Positions 1 to 7,976 are shown, counted from the stretch's first letter. The stretch: 20,660 nucleotides of DNA from Serpula lacrymans var. lacrymans S7.9 (GCF_000218685.1 NW_006763300.1:1633377-1654036), one strand, 5' to 3'. The notes: generated by a model not told the origin, from the letters alone. Made by a program: numbers and translations.

Positions 1-16
1 GTCATCACCAACAGAA

Positions 17-1180
17 ATGATGACAGATTCAATGCAAGACCTCGCAGAGGCATTGCCAGAAGTTGGACTGGCTCAGATTCAACCACCGATGCTGGAAGGC
101 ATAACCAGAGAGATCCAAGAATGGATGAGAAACATGATGGAGGCAGAAGTCGCCCGCAGAGTAACGGAAGCGACAGAAATAGAAAGAGAAGGGCAATTGA
201 GAGCCCACAGAGCAGCAGAAAGAGCGGAAGAGGAGGCAGCAGACTACAAAGGTCTATGGGAACGACAAGTCGCTACCCATTTAGAGACACAAAGGAGCGG
301 AGGCGGAGGAGAGAGGAGAGAGCAAGGAAGGCTGAGAAGCGCGCTTGAAAGCCCGCCCGCCTCCGACGGAAACCAAATGAAGTTCAGAAGCTTCATGGAA
401 CATCTGTCGCTCCATTTTGAAGAGGACCCGACCTATTTTGGGGATGAAAAGAAAAAGATAGCCTTCGTACTATCTTACATGAAAGAAGGGACCACCGCTA
501 GCTTTAGAAGCGAATGGCTCAAAGAAAAAATGTCCGTCTCCTCATCATTGGAGCGGGCACAATTTCAACAATGGTCCGTATTTGAAGAAAGGCTGAATGA
601 AGCCTTTAAAAATAATTACGAAGAAGAAGAAGCAAGAAACAAAATCTTGCAACTTAAACAAGGAACCAAAACGGTGAGGGACTTCTTTTTAGAGTTCGAT
701 AGCCTCAGAAGAAAGGCGGGTTATCGGGATGATTCAATCCTGATTACCCTAATAAAAAGAAATATGAACTACACCCTGGTAGACAAACTTCATGTCACCG
801 GGCTACCACCAAAGAAGTATGAGGAGTGGAGAAAGCTCCTCCTCAACTACGATCAAATCTGGCGAGAAAGACAGAAGGAAAAGAAGAGTTATTTTGGCCA
901 GATGGAGAGGGCCGGAACGAGGAAGGACAACGGAGGAGGAACGGAGAAGAAAGCTTATTCAGAAACCAGAGACGGGACCGGAACAATCTACACGGGCGCA
1001 GGAAAGCCCATGGAGATTGATAAAGCTAAATACAAGAAGGAAGGCCTGTGCTTCAAATGTGGTATCAAAGGCCACATTAGTAAGTTCTGTCCCACAGAGG
1101 GGAAGAACAAAATAGATTTACGTGCCATGATAGCGGCACTCACAAAAAAAGAGCGCAAAGCTCTAAAATTGGATTTTTGA
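17..1180 (+). CDS. gag: E1 Gag polyprotein, copy 1
   Basis: 387 residues, intact. Gag forms the cytoplasmic virus-like particle that packages element RNA. The N-terminal ~100 residues are Glu/Arg-rich and probably helical or coiled. Residues ~120-290 look like a retrotransposon capsid domain (FRSFMEHLSLHF, then a block around FFLEFDSLRRKAGY). A single CCHC zinc knuckle, CFKCGIKGHISKFC (C345, C348, H353, C358), marks the nucleocapsid part. The first of two adjacent ATGs was taken as start. In copy 2, where the leader is readable, the same frame has no earlier ATG before an upstream TAA. The TGA overlaps the pol frame, which lies at -1. Confidence 0.93.
   Translation: MMTDSMQDLAEALPEVGLAQIQPPMLEGITREIQEWMRNMMEAEVARRVTEATEIEREGQLRAHRAAERAEEEAADYKGLWERQVATHLETQRSGGGGERREQGRLRSALESPPASDGNQMKFRSFMEHLSLHFEEDPTYFGDEKKKIAFVLSYMKEGTTASFRSEWLKEKMSVSSSLERAQFQQWSVFEERLNEAFKNNYEEEEARNKILQLKQGTKTVRDFFLEFDSLRRKAGYRDDSILITLIKRNMNYTLVDKLHVTGLPPKKYEEWRKLLLNYDQIWRERQKEKKSYFGQMERAGTRKDNGGGTEKKAYSETRDGTGTIYTGAGKPMEIDKAKYKKEGLCFKCGIKGHISKFCPTEGKNKIDLRAMIAALTKKERKALKLDF
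1144..1180 (+). promoter_or_regulatory. Candidate -1 frameshift site, E1 gag to pol
   Basis: Seven A residues at 1144-1150 lie in the gag phase A AAA AAA, which fits the X XXY YYZ slippery pattern. The -1 frame is open from here through the gag TGA at 1178-1180 and into the linker. A short GAGC/GCTC hairpin (1151-1154 with 1160-1163) follows at once, closer than usual for a stimulator. A second option is slippage on the T-run just before the TGA. That Pol lies at -1 is seen; which site is used is inference. Confidence 0.45.
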
Positions 1181-1574
1181 AATGGCAACCGATACAGCAT
1201 CAATCAGCCAAGCCACAATATGTCAACCCCTTCTCGATTCTCCCTGTCAAAGAGTTAGTAGAGACAGACAATAAAAAATATTTATCAAACAACTCAGAGA
1301 CAAAGAAAGAAGTAAGGAAGACAATGAAGATGCAAACCAAAAGAGGGGATTGGTAACAAAAACCCCAAAAGAAAGTACAACCGCAGCAGAAGTGGCGCAT
1401 AAAGAAGTGACACACGCAGCTACGGCGGCGAGCACGACTTTAGAAAGTGCAGCATCAGCGGCGGATACAAAAAAGCTCACACCCGATGCGGCAATCTCTA
1501 TGGAGAAAAACGCAGCAGAGACTGTGAAAGACAGGTCAGGAACCCCTGTAAATAAAAACCTAGAAAAAGAATAA
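1177..1574 (+). pseudogene. E1 gag-pol linker, copy 1, frameshifted
   Basis: This low-complexity segment, rich in Ala, Thr, Lys and Glu, links the gag end to the protease frame in the -1 phase. In copy 2 it is one open frame. In copy 1 a missing A near 1318 throws the reading frame to a stop near 1350; the original phase is recovered from ~1350 (VTKTPKE...). The segment ends in TAA (1572-1574), only three codons before the protease ATG in the same frame. That TAA is present in both copies, so it is either an old lesion or a true boundary with reinitiation. No catalytic motif is visible. Confidence 0.7.
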
Positions 1575-1583
1575 AATAAAATA

Positions 1584-2333
1584 ATGATGGCAGCATGGAC
1601 GCCAAGATGGGTAGCTGAAAGGCTAAGAGACCAAAAGGAAGCAAGATCCATTGGAATCTTAAATGCCTGGACACACTACAAAAGAGAAAAAGAAGCTACA
1701 AAAGAAACGATACAAGAACTCAATGCATTATCATTACATGATGCAGAGTTAGCACTCTTAGAGCTTCATACTCCCAAAAAATACATAAGAGGAACACAGG
1801 GAAATCAAATGAACATCACCTGTAGACTGACAACGCTGGATACGCAGAGATCAACAACAATCAAAGCGCTACTAGACAGTGGATGCACTGGGAGCTGTAT
1901 AGACTCTCAGTTTGTAAAAGAGCAAGGCTACAAAACGAATAAAATACCGAGACTGATTCCAGTCTACAACGCCGATGGAACTCTTAACAAAGATGGAGCC
2001 ATCAAAGAGTTTGTAGAACTGAAAATGGAAATTGATGACCACACAAAAAGAATACACTTCGCTGTCACGAACCTAGGCACCGGCAGGATGTTTCTGGGAC
2101 ACGAGTGGTTGTCAAAACACAATCCAAACATTGTAAGTTTGGTGATTCTGCACCTTTGTGCTACCTATATATTTTCATTCCTTTCTCTATCTATTCTTCT
2201 ATCATTCACTATTGATTGTGTTTTCTATTATTTTGCCTTTGTGACTGCTTTGTTTACCTTTGTTTACAAAACTTCGGACAGTACTGCAGAGTCCAATGCT
2301 TCCTATTCTCTAGTTACTCACATTGGACTCTAG
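1584..2333 (+). pseudogene. E1 aspartic protease region, copy 1, running into an insertion
   Basis: The frame starts with ATG ATG and holds a retropepsin-type aspartic protease, which would cut Gag-Pol inside the particle. The active-site triad is D98-S99-G100 in ALLDSGCTGSCID, and the flap/C-terminal motif LGHEWL is at ~171-176. True element sequence ends at HNPNI (~residue 183). The following ~65 residues, hydrophobic and ending at a TAG, are translated insertion sequence. The expected continuation (DWKNSE...) appears in the same frame after the insertion. Element E3 has the uninterrupted equivalent HNPEIDWK. Confidence 0.88.
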
Positions 2334-2450
2334 GTACTGTATACCTGTCATACTCTCTAATAATATAGTTACTCACATTGGACTCTAGTTCCAGTCCCTG
2401 ATTTCTCTCAGCAAGTGGCTAGACACTTCCTTCAAGCTTTGTTCTTAATA
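2132..2450 (+). mobile_element. ~319-bp insertion in the protease/RT junction with intron-like signals
   Basis: The bases AACAT (or AAACAT) flank the insert at 2127-2131 and 2451-2455, as expected of a 5-6-bp target duplication; removing one copy restores NPNIDW in frame. The insert starts TGTAAG but ends TA, so it is not a canonical TG...CA LTR. It contains GTAAGT at 2133 and a pyrimidine-rich TTTCTCTCAG ending at 2411. Splicing 2133-2411 removes 279 nt (93 codons) and leaves the frame open with 15 extra codons. It also holds a 23-bp direct repeat (2311-2333 and 2366-2388) and a hairpin (2278-2298 with 2321-2340). Family unknown. Confidence 0.6.
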
Positions 2451-3377
2451 AACATAGATTGGAAGAACTCGGAATTAAGATTCGAAAGATGTCCAGAGCA
2501 ATGCAAACGAAAGGTCAGAATCTCTGATCCAGAGGAAGACCCTGAAACATACTCTGAAGAGATAGATTTTCTAGATGGGGATCAGCTGATCCAAGTTAGT
2601 CTAGTAGAATATGAAAATACCGATATTCCTGATCATCTATACCAGATAAGAGCTGCCAGCACAAATGCACAAAAACTTGCTGAAGCCGCTGGGAAAGATC
2701 AGAAGGAAGGAGGTTTTGAAAAGATTGTTCTGAAGTATCTCCACGAGTATAAAGACATATTCGCTAAAGAGAACTTTGATGCACTACCAGAAAGAAGAGA
2801 ATGGGATCACGCCATAGAGTTGATTCTGGGCGACCATAAATTAGATTGCAAAATCTATCCATTAGCCCTTGGAGAACAAGAACAATTAGATGCATTTATC
2901 AAAGAGAACTTAGAATTGGGCCAAATACGCCCCTCTAAATCACAATTTGCATCACCATTCTTCTTCATAAAGAAAAAAGATGGAAAACTACGACTGGTAC
3001 AAGATTACCGGAAGTTAAATGACATCACCATAAAAAATAGATATCCACTGCCACTGATTAACGAATTAGTCGACAAGTTACGTGGAGCCAAATACTTCAC
3101 AAAACTAGATATTCGTTGGGGTTATAACAATATCAGAATCAGAGCAGGCGACGAGGACAAAGCAGCCTTCAGAACGAATAAGGGGCTGTTCGAACCACTA
3201 GTGATGTTTTTTGGACTCACTAATTCACCAGCGACGTTCCAGACAATGATGAACGCACTATTTAAAGATCTGATTGATGAAGGAAAGGTTGTAATATACC
3301 TGGATGACATCATGATCTTCACAAAAACCATGGAAGAACATTGGGCAATGACGCGCCGAGTCCTAGATACCTTATAA
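2415..3377 (+). pseudogene. E1 reverse transcriptase, fingers and palm, copy 1
   Basis: RNA-dependent DNA polymerase core. Visible motifs are the connector EWDHAIEL, FFFIKKKDGKLRLVQDYRKLN (fingers), LDIRWGYNN with the first catalytic Asp, FGLTNSPATFQ, and YLDD (residues 295-298 of the open frame) with the two catalytic Asps. The open frame begins inside the upstream insertion; element sequence resumes at NIDWKNSE. It ends at TAA 3375-3377, where the family normally has a Gln-like codon between the palm and KHHLYLKPEKC. A CAA-to-TAA change would explain it (inference). The same stop is present in copy 2. Confidence 0.92.
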
Positions 3378-3800
3378 AAGCATCACCTATATCTAAAACC
3401 GGAAAAGTGCGATTTTGAAGAAACCTTGGTAGAATACCTTGGTCTGATAATATCAGAAAACGAAATTTGCATGGATCCGATTAAAGTAAAAGGAATTGCA
3501 GATTGGCCAGAATGCAAGACAAAAAAGGAAGTCCAAGCATTTCTAGGCTTCGTAAATTTCTATAGACGGTTCATACAAGGGTTTGGGTTGATCGCCAAAC
3601 CACTGACTAAATTAACCGGAAAAGAAGAGTTCACTTGGGGACAGGAACAAAAAGAAGCATTTACAGAACTCAAAAAACGAGTCAGTTCCACCCCAGTACT
3701 TGCCTTACCGGCAGACGAAGGACAATACAAGGTAGAGGCAGATAGCAGTGACTTCGCCATGGGGGCGGTGTTGTCACAAAAACAGAATGACCAGTGGAAG
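3378..3800 (+). pseudogene. E1 RT thumb/connection and start of RNase H, copy 1
   Basis: In frame directly after the premature TAA comes the RT thumb (KHHLYLKPEKC..., then VEYLGLII), the connection block FLGFVNFYRRFIQGF, and the first RNase H strand with its catalytic Asp in VEADSSDFAMGAVLSQ. The frame reaches QWK at 3800, where a solo LTR interrupts it; the open frame carries on into LTR sequence to 3893. The expected continuation, PIAYLSKALNPTE, lies beyond the LTR at 4155 onward. Confidence 0.9.
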
Positions 3801-4151
3801 TGTTGGCATATCCTGTTTATGATACACTCACATCCTATCATTTTATCCTTTTATTTCTTCATTTCCATACACCATTCTTTCATCTCTACTTGACCGCTTT
3901 TCCACTACATTACATAAGCTCAAAACTTTCCCACACTTATTCCAAAAACTCGTAGCACTCTGCCTTACACAAACCTCAGTCTCTTGATTATAAGACTGAG
4001 GTATGTCTGGTTATTTTACAGTTTACTTTATATCATCATACTCACTTTACACTATTAGAAATACTCTCTTTTAGGTATATTATCCTTCAATATTAGTCTC
4101 TTGATTATAAGACTGAGAAATACTCTCTTTTAGTCTTCTCATAGCCTAACA
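3801..4151 (+). mobile_element. Solo LTR (351 bp) inserted in E1 RNase H, copy 1
   Basis: The insert starts TGTTGGCATATCC and ends CCTAACA, giving TG...CA termini with an imperfect inverted repeat (TGTTGG/CTAACA). It is flanked by the 5-bp duplication GGAAG (3796-3800 and 4152-4156). Removing LTR plus one duplication restores QWKPIAYLS, as in other chromoviruses. No internal genes are present, so it is a solo LTR. The TGTTGGnATATCC start is typical of Ty1/Copia LTRs, which suggests a different family from E1 and E3 (inference). The last G of the left duplication plus TG, and CA plus the first G of the right duplication, create GT...AG ends. Confidence 0.88.
3975..4133 (+). repeat. Internal duplication inside the solo LTR
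   Basis: A 23-bp motif occurs at 3978-4000 and again at 4095-4117. Its first copy sits in a palindrome (CTCAGTCT at 3975-3982 pairing with AGACTGAG at 3993-4000). An 18-bp motif, AGAAATACTCTCTTTTAG, occurs at 4057-4074 and 4116-4133. The same arrangement is present in the copy 2 solo LTR. Confidence 0.85.
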
Positions 4152-4156
4152 GGAAG

Positions 4157-5896
4157 CCTATAGCATATCTCTCCAAAGCGTTGAATCCGACTGAGCAGAA
4201 CTACAAGATTTATGACAAAGAGCTCCTGGCGATTATGACGGCGTTGGACGAGTGGAGGCATTACCTGGTTGACACTAAAGAGGACTTTGAGATCTGGACA
4301 GACCACCAGAATCTCTTATATTTCAAACAACCTCAGAAGCTAAACCGGAGACAAGCGAGATGGGTGACGGAAATGAGCAACTATAGATTTACGTTGCATC
4401 ATATCCCAGGTACCAAACATATAAAAGCGGATCTTCTCTTGAGACAAGCAGATCATAATAAGGGGGAGGACGATAATGAGAATGTCATCTTACTCAAAGA
4501 AGAACTTTTCGTAAAAATGTTGACAACAAATGACGAGAGAGAAACGATAACACAAGGAGAAGGGGAGAGCACAGAGATCTACAGATGTATCAAAAAGAGA
4601 AAGAGGATGAAAAATGTGGATGATCTAATAAAGAAAGTGGAAGATAAGATAGAAAAGAAGGAAGACGGTTGGTGGAAGGACCATGAAGGTTACATATTCT
4701 TCAAAAGAAGGATGTACGTACCAAAGGACGCTAAGCTAAGAGAAAAAATCATAAAGATAAACCATGATTCGATCATAGCTGGCCATCCCGGACAGTACAA
4801 AACGAAGGAGTTGATAACTCGAACCTTCTGGTGGCCTTATATGGATAGAGACATAAAAAAGTATGTAGAAGGATGTAAAATGTGCCAAAGAACGAAACCG
4901 ATACACCAAAAAAAGGCAGCACCATTACACCCAAATGAAATCCCCACAAAACCATGGGAAATCATAATGGTTGACCTTTTAGGACCACTACCGGAATCGC
5001 AAGGGTACAACATGATCATGATCATCGTAGACAGATTTTCCAAAATGATCAAAGTAATACCAATGCAAGCGGAACTTACATCTCAAGGAGTGGCTAGATT
5101 GTTTAGAGATAATGTATTTAGGAACCACGGATTACCAAAGAAGGTGATCTCAGACCGTGGAACCCAATTCGTCTCAAACTTTATCAAAGATCTATACACA
5201 CTTCTGGAGATTCAAGGAAACCTGTCGACGGCTTATCACCCTCAGACAGATGGACAGACTGAACGAGTGAATCAAGAGATAGAACAGTATCTCAGAATCT
5301 TTGTTAATCATAAACAAACAGATTGGGCAGAGTGGTTACCGCTGGCTGAATTTTCATACAACAACAAAGTTCACAGCGCAACCGGATACTCCCCTTTCTA
5401 TTTGAACAATGGTCAGCATCCGAGAGTAGAGACAGAGAGTAAGAAAGAAGTCAAAAGCAAGAGCGCGGAAGAGTTTGTAGAGAGGATGAAAGAGAGCAGA
5501 GAGTTGGCTCAAAAATCGCTGGAGAAAGCAGCAGAAAATATGAAAAAACAATATGATAAGAAAAAAGGGGAATCCATCGACTATCAGGTCGGTGATAAAG
5601 TATATGTGGAAGCATCCCACATACAAACAGATATACCTACGAAGAAACTAGACAATAAAAGACACGGCCCTTTCAAAATTGAAAAGAAAGTGGGATCGGC
5701 AGCCTACAAACTCCGACTTCCAGGAAAGTGGCGCAATGTTCATCCAGTCTTCAATGAGTCCGTCCTAACACCATTCCGGGAACCACAAATCCCAACACAA
5801 CAAAAACCAAAGCCGCCACCACCGGCGATAGTGGAGGGTCAGAAAGAGTACGAAGTAGAAGAGATACTAGATTCTAGGATGAAAAAAAAAAACTAG
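4157..5896 (+). pseudogene. E1 RNase H (C-terminal part), integrase and start of chromodomain, copy 1
   Basis: In the 571-residue open frame from 4181, RNase H motifs come first: KELLAIM (E14), WTDHQN (D41) and KAD (D84), followed by a degraded LLLRQADH. The integrase zinc domain has H195 and H202 (HDSIIAGH) with C232 and C235 (GCKMC). The catalytic triad is D265 (MVDLLGP), D325 (ISDRGTQF) and E361 (TERVNQE). The GPF module (RHGPFKI) is at ~494-500, and a chromodomain starts at ~555 (EYEVEEILDSRM). The frame is lost in an 11-A run at 5882-5892 and stops at 5894-5896. The stretch past 4219 has no counterpart in copy 2. Confidence 0.93.
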
Positions 5897-6027
5897 AATA
5901 TTTAGTACACTGGAAAGGATATCCAAAGGAAGAGCGCACGTGGGAACCGGAAGGGAACGTTAAAAACTCCCCTCAAATCCTAGTACAATTCCACAAAAAG
6001 AACCCAAGCGCTCCCCGAAGAATCTGA
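5893..6027 (+). pseudogene. E1 chromodomain, C-terminal part, out of frame
   Basis: After the A-run, another phase encodes LEYLVHWKGYPKEERTWEP and ends at TGA 6025-6027. This is the diagnostic second half of a chromodomain (aromatic-cage Trp/Tyr and the WEP motif), which in chromoviruses guides integration to modified chromatin. Runs of 9 or 12 A would join the two halves; the run has 11. It could be a true lesion or a homopolymer sequencing error; no second copy in the window covers it. Confidence 0.9.
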
Positions 6028-6155
6028 TTTGCATTACATTTTCAAGCATTTGAAAACTTCACAAAAATTCCAAAAATCAGAAAAAAATCTCTTTAATTGC
6101 GAAAACGGGAAACTCGAGGCATACTCTCGGGACGAGAGTCCTACGTAGGGGGTAA
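6028..6155 (+). other. E1 3' untranslated region with polypurine tract
   Basis: No gene. A perfect hairpin, ACTCTCG GGA CGAGAGT, lies at 6123-6139. The G-rich tract GTAGGGGGTAA (6145-6155) directly precedes the LTR and is the likely polypurine tract that primes plus-strand DNA synthesis. Confidence 0.75.
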
Positions 6156-6504
6156 TGTCACGATCCCAATTTCAAACCCTAAACCCAGACTCCGCACAAA
6201 CCGAAACCTCTGACGAAGATATCATTTCACCTTATCTTATCTAAAAAAGACAATCTTATCTTATCATAGTCACCTGATCAATCACGTGACCTATGACATA
6301 GACACTTACCAAGCGCCTCATGCCTTACGCATGTCGCTCAGTCAGTGCCTCATGTTAGTTAGTATATATACAGTCCTCCTTCCTGTACATATTCCCCAGT
6401 TGTTGATTTAATCTTTATAACTGTTGTCTTTGACTCTGTTGGCGATTCGATTGTTATACCTCCATTAGCTCGGTATAGGGTATAGCTCTCACACTATCAA
6501 AACA
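6156..6504 (+). repeat. E1 3' LTR (right end uncertain)
   Basis: Starts TGTCACGATC immediately after the polypurine tract; the E3 LTR starts with the similar TGTTACGATC. A TATA box, TATATATA, is at 6363-6370, so transcription should start near 6393-6400. Possible right ends are near 6458 (TTGTTATA, resembling the E3 end TTGTTACA) or 6504 (CAAAACA). Without the 5' LTR the end and the target duplication cannot be fixed. Confidence 0.7.
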
Positions 6505-6777
6505 TCGGTCGCTTGTCTTGCCTGGTTGGAGCGTGGGTGGGTAGTTTTTGAGCTAGAGAAGGTTCATCCCCTTGCGTCGCCCATGTTCATCGCTGTCCCA
6601 TTCACTTGGGTACACTTATCTTTTGTCCATCGTCTTCGCTACACCTACACCTACCACATGCTGCCTGGGACTCACTTGTTCCAAATTGGGACTACTCCTC
6701 TCCCTCCCTCGTTTGACCAGGTGGTCCAACATAACCAGTCCATTGGTAAGGCCATGGAACTGTCGGATTTGGACTAG
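6469..6777 (+). other. Unrecognised open frame, possible exon remnant
   Basis: An open phase runs from after a TAG at 6466-6468 to the TAG at 6775-6777 (~102 codons). The first ATG is near 6583, leaving ~64 codons. The translation has a normal-looking composition (for example ERGWVVFELEKVHPLASP and GTHLFQIGTTPLPPSFDQ), but I do not recognise a family. It begins inside or right at the end of the E1 LTR. An AATAAA follows at ~6896. It may be host coding sequence or chance. Confidence 0.25.
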
Positions 6778-7021
6778 GTGGTGGACCGGTGGCTCCAGTT
6801 TCTTTTTTTTCAGCAGAATATTCATTTACAGTGCGATTATTTTTGATTTTTGAATCATTTTATGGACACATATTTTTTTAGAATGCCTGACTGACAATAA
6901 AGGAACTGTGTTGATACTGATAGTGTTTTGCCTTGCCCTTTTTTTACTGCATCTTCCCATGACATCATGATTTTCCTGCTCTCTTTTTGCTATTGGACTT
7001 TATTTTATGGCTGTACAAACC
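6778..7021. other. Non-coding AT-rich stretch
   Basis: T-rich sequence with no supportable gene. AATAAA at ~6896 could be a polyadenylation signal for the upstream + strand open frame. Confidence 0.4.
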
Positions 7022-7302
7022 TGTGACATGGCTCACAGCATTCATTGTTCTATCCCTTTCTTTTCCTTTTTTTGACAATCTTATCCTGTACTACCTACGC
7101 AGGATTTGTCAGCGTACATTCCTTCCTTCATGTTCTTTCTCATTCTTGTTGCACAGCTATACTGTGCATAGCCTACTTTTCTTTCACTATATAAACCCCT
7201 GTACTTTACCTTGTAAAAAAAACAACAAAGAACTCGAATCCAGACTTCTTCTCTAATCTCAAGCTCACTACTCACTACTACTTGTGATCCAGTGTGGTCA
7301 CA
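7022..7302 (+). repeat. Possible degenerate solo LTR
   Basis: The segment is bounded by TGTGAC and its inverse GTCACA, and has a TATATAAA near 7189 with a T/C-rich downstream part, as in many fungal LTRs. No target duplication is visible (AAACC on the left, ACACT on the right). An end at CAACA (7305) is equally possible. Weak; listed so the region is not left blank. Confidence 0.25.
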
Positions 7303-7726
7303 ACACTTCCCACTGCTACCACTGTTAACTGCTGTCATCATCACTTGTCACTTTTTTTTTGAAAGTGATTATCATCCCTTTCAATTAGAGTCCTTCTGAG
7401 CACTACAGTCTGTGCGTCAGGAGCCTGCTATCACTGGGAACTTTGTCATCTCGTCACATTGTCATTCTCAAACCTACCTTGTGCTACGATTAGCAAGGTA
7501 GTGCTTGTCTATACTCGCCACAAACCCCCTATATTTCTATATTCCAACTATCCCTCATTCTAAAAACCCACACCCATACATCTCTGGGTTTTACTTTGAA
7601 GGATTGTTATACGTACCACCCCACAAACAACCAGACTACTCCACTGTTCTAGGAGGCAAAGCCCATAAACAAGTTCCGTGGAATCTGGGAGGATTGTGTG
7701 TTAGTTTGTTTTTGTGTGTGGTTTTT
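7303..7726. other. No recognisable gene
   Basis: An open phase on the + strand to 7783 begins at a TTG, resembles nothing known to me, and overlaps the Myb-like fragment on the other strand. A small inverted repeat (CTACCTTG at 7474-7481, CAAGGTAG at 7494-7501) is present. Otherwise nothing is supported. Confidence 0.3.
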
Positions 7727-7976
7727 CTAACAACAGTTCTCATCATCGACATCGGCTGTTTTGGCGGCTCCTTTTGTTGTTAAAGGAGCCAGAATGCCCT
7801 CAGCCAGCTTATAGAACTGAGGTTTAAACCCCCCACCCTCTCCAAGCAGGCCAACGTGCTCCTCAGCAAGTTCAACCAATTTTTTGGTGTCGCTTTCTGT
7901 CCAAATGCTTTGGCGCCTTCTTTTTCTTCTGTGAAGTGGTTGTGGTTGTATCTGTAGGTTTATTGAGGCCAGACAT
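7727..7976 (-). pseudogene. Myb/SANT-like DNA-binding domain fragment, frameshifted
   Basis: On the minus strand, ATG at 7976 opens a 23-codon Thr- and Lys-rich leader (MSGLNKPTD..., then SQKKKKAPK) that looks like a nuclear localisation signal. One base later the phase changes and reads IWTESDTKKLVELAEEH, GEGGGFKPQFYKLAE and TTKGAAKTADV to a TAG at 7727-7729. W-T-x-x-D, the E-rich helix, G-x-x-GGFKP and K-T-A match the Myb/SANT-like domain found next to fungal transposases and in related proteins. The third helix is missing. A pyrimidine-rich stretch ending CCTCAG directly before the ATG could be a splice acceptor. Domain assignment is from memory of the family. Confidence 0.6.

Larger units (their letters stand above)
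1..4219 (+). repeat. Left arm of a ~4.2-kb inverted repeat
   Basis: Position x here pairs with 13334-x (before ~1318) or 13333-x (after it) on the minus strand of 9114-13333. The predicted gag (387 aa), protease (249 aa), RT (320 aa) and RT/RNase H (155 aa) frames are residue-for-residue identical in the two arms. Open frames on the opposite strand and in other phases are also identical, leaving little room for silent changes. The one difference found is a single A: AAGGAAGAC here, AAGGAAAGAC in the other arm. The match ends after ATGACAAA at 4219. Confidence 0.95.
1..6504 (+). mobile_element. Ty3/Gypsy chromovirus E1, copy 1 (defective; 5' LTR outside window)
   Basis: Domain order gag - protease - reverse transcriptase - RNase H - integrase - chromodomain, followed by a G-rich tract and an LTR starting TGTCACGATC, identifies a Ty3/Gypsy chromovirus. 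The window opens 16 bases before the gag ATG, so the 5' LTR and most of the leader are missing. Pol is not expressible as it stands. It has a one-base deletion near 1318, an in-frame TAA at 1572-1574, an insertion at 2132-2450, a TAA at 3375-3377, a solo LTR at 3801-4151 and a frameshift in an A-run at 5882-5892. Bases 1-4219 recur inverted at 9114-13333. The right boundary is approximate because the matching 5' LTR is not visible. Confidence 0.93.

Noticed and set aside
3975..4133. Repeats in the solo LTR as a CRISPR-like array
   Set aside because: Only two copies of each motif, inside an LTR in a eukaryotic retroelement.
6987..7256. 89-codon hydrophobic + strand open frame
   Set aside because: Starts at a non-ATG codon and is T-rich by composition; no domain, and it overlaps the LTR-like segment.
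7505..7783. 92-codon + strand open frame
   Set aside because: Begins at TTG, matches nothing I know, and overlaps the better supported Myb/SANT-like fragment on the other strand.
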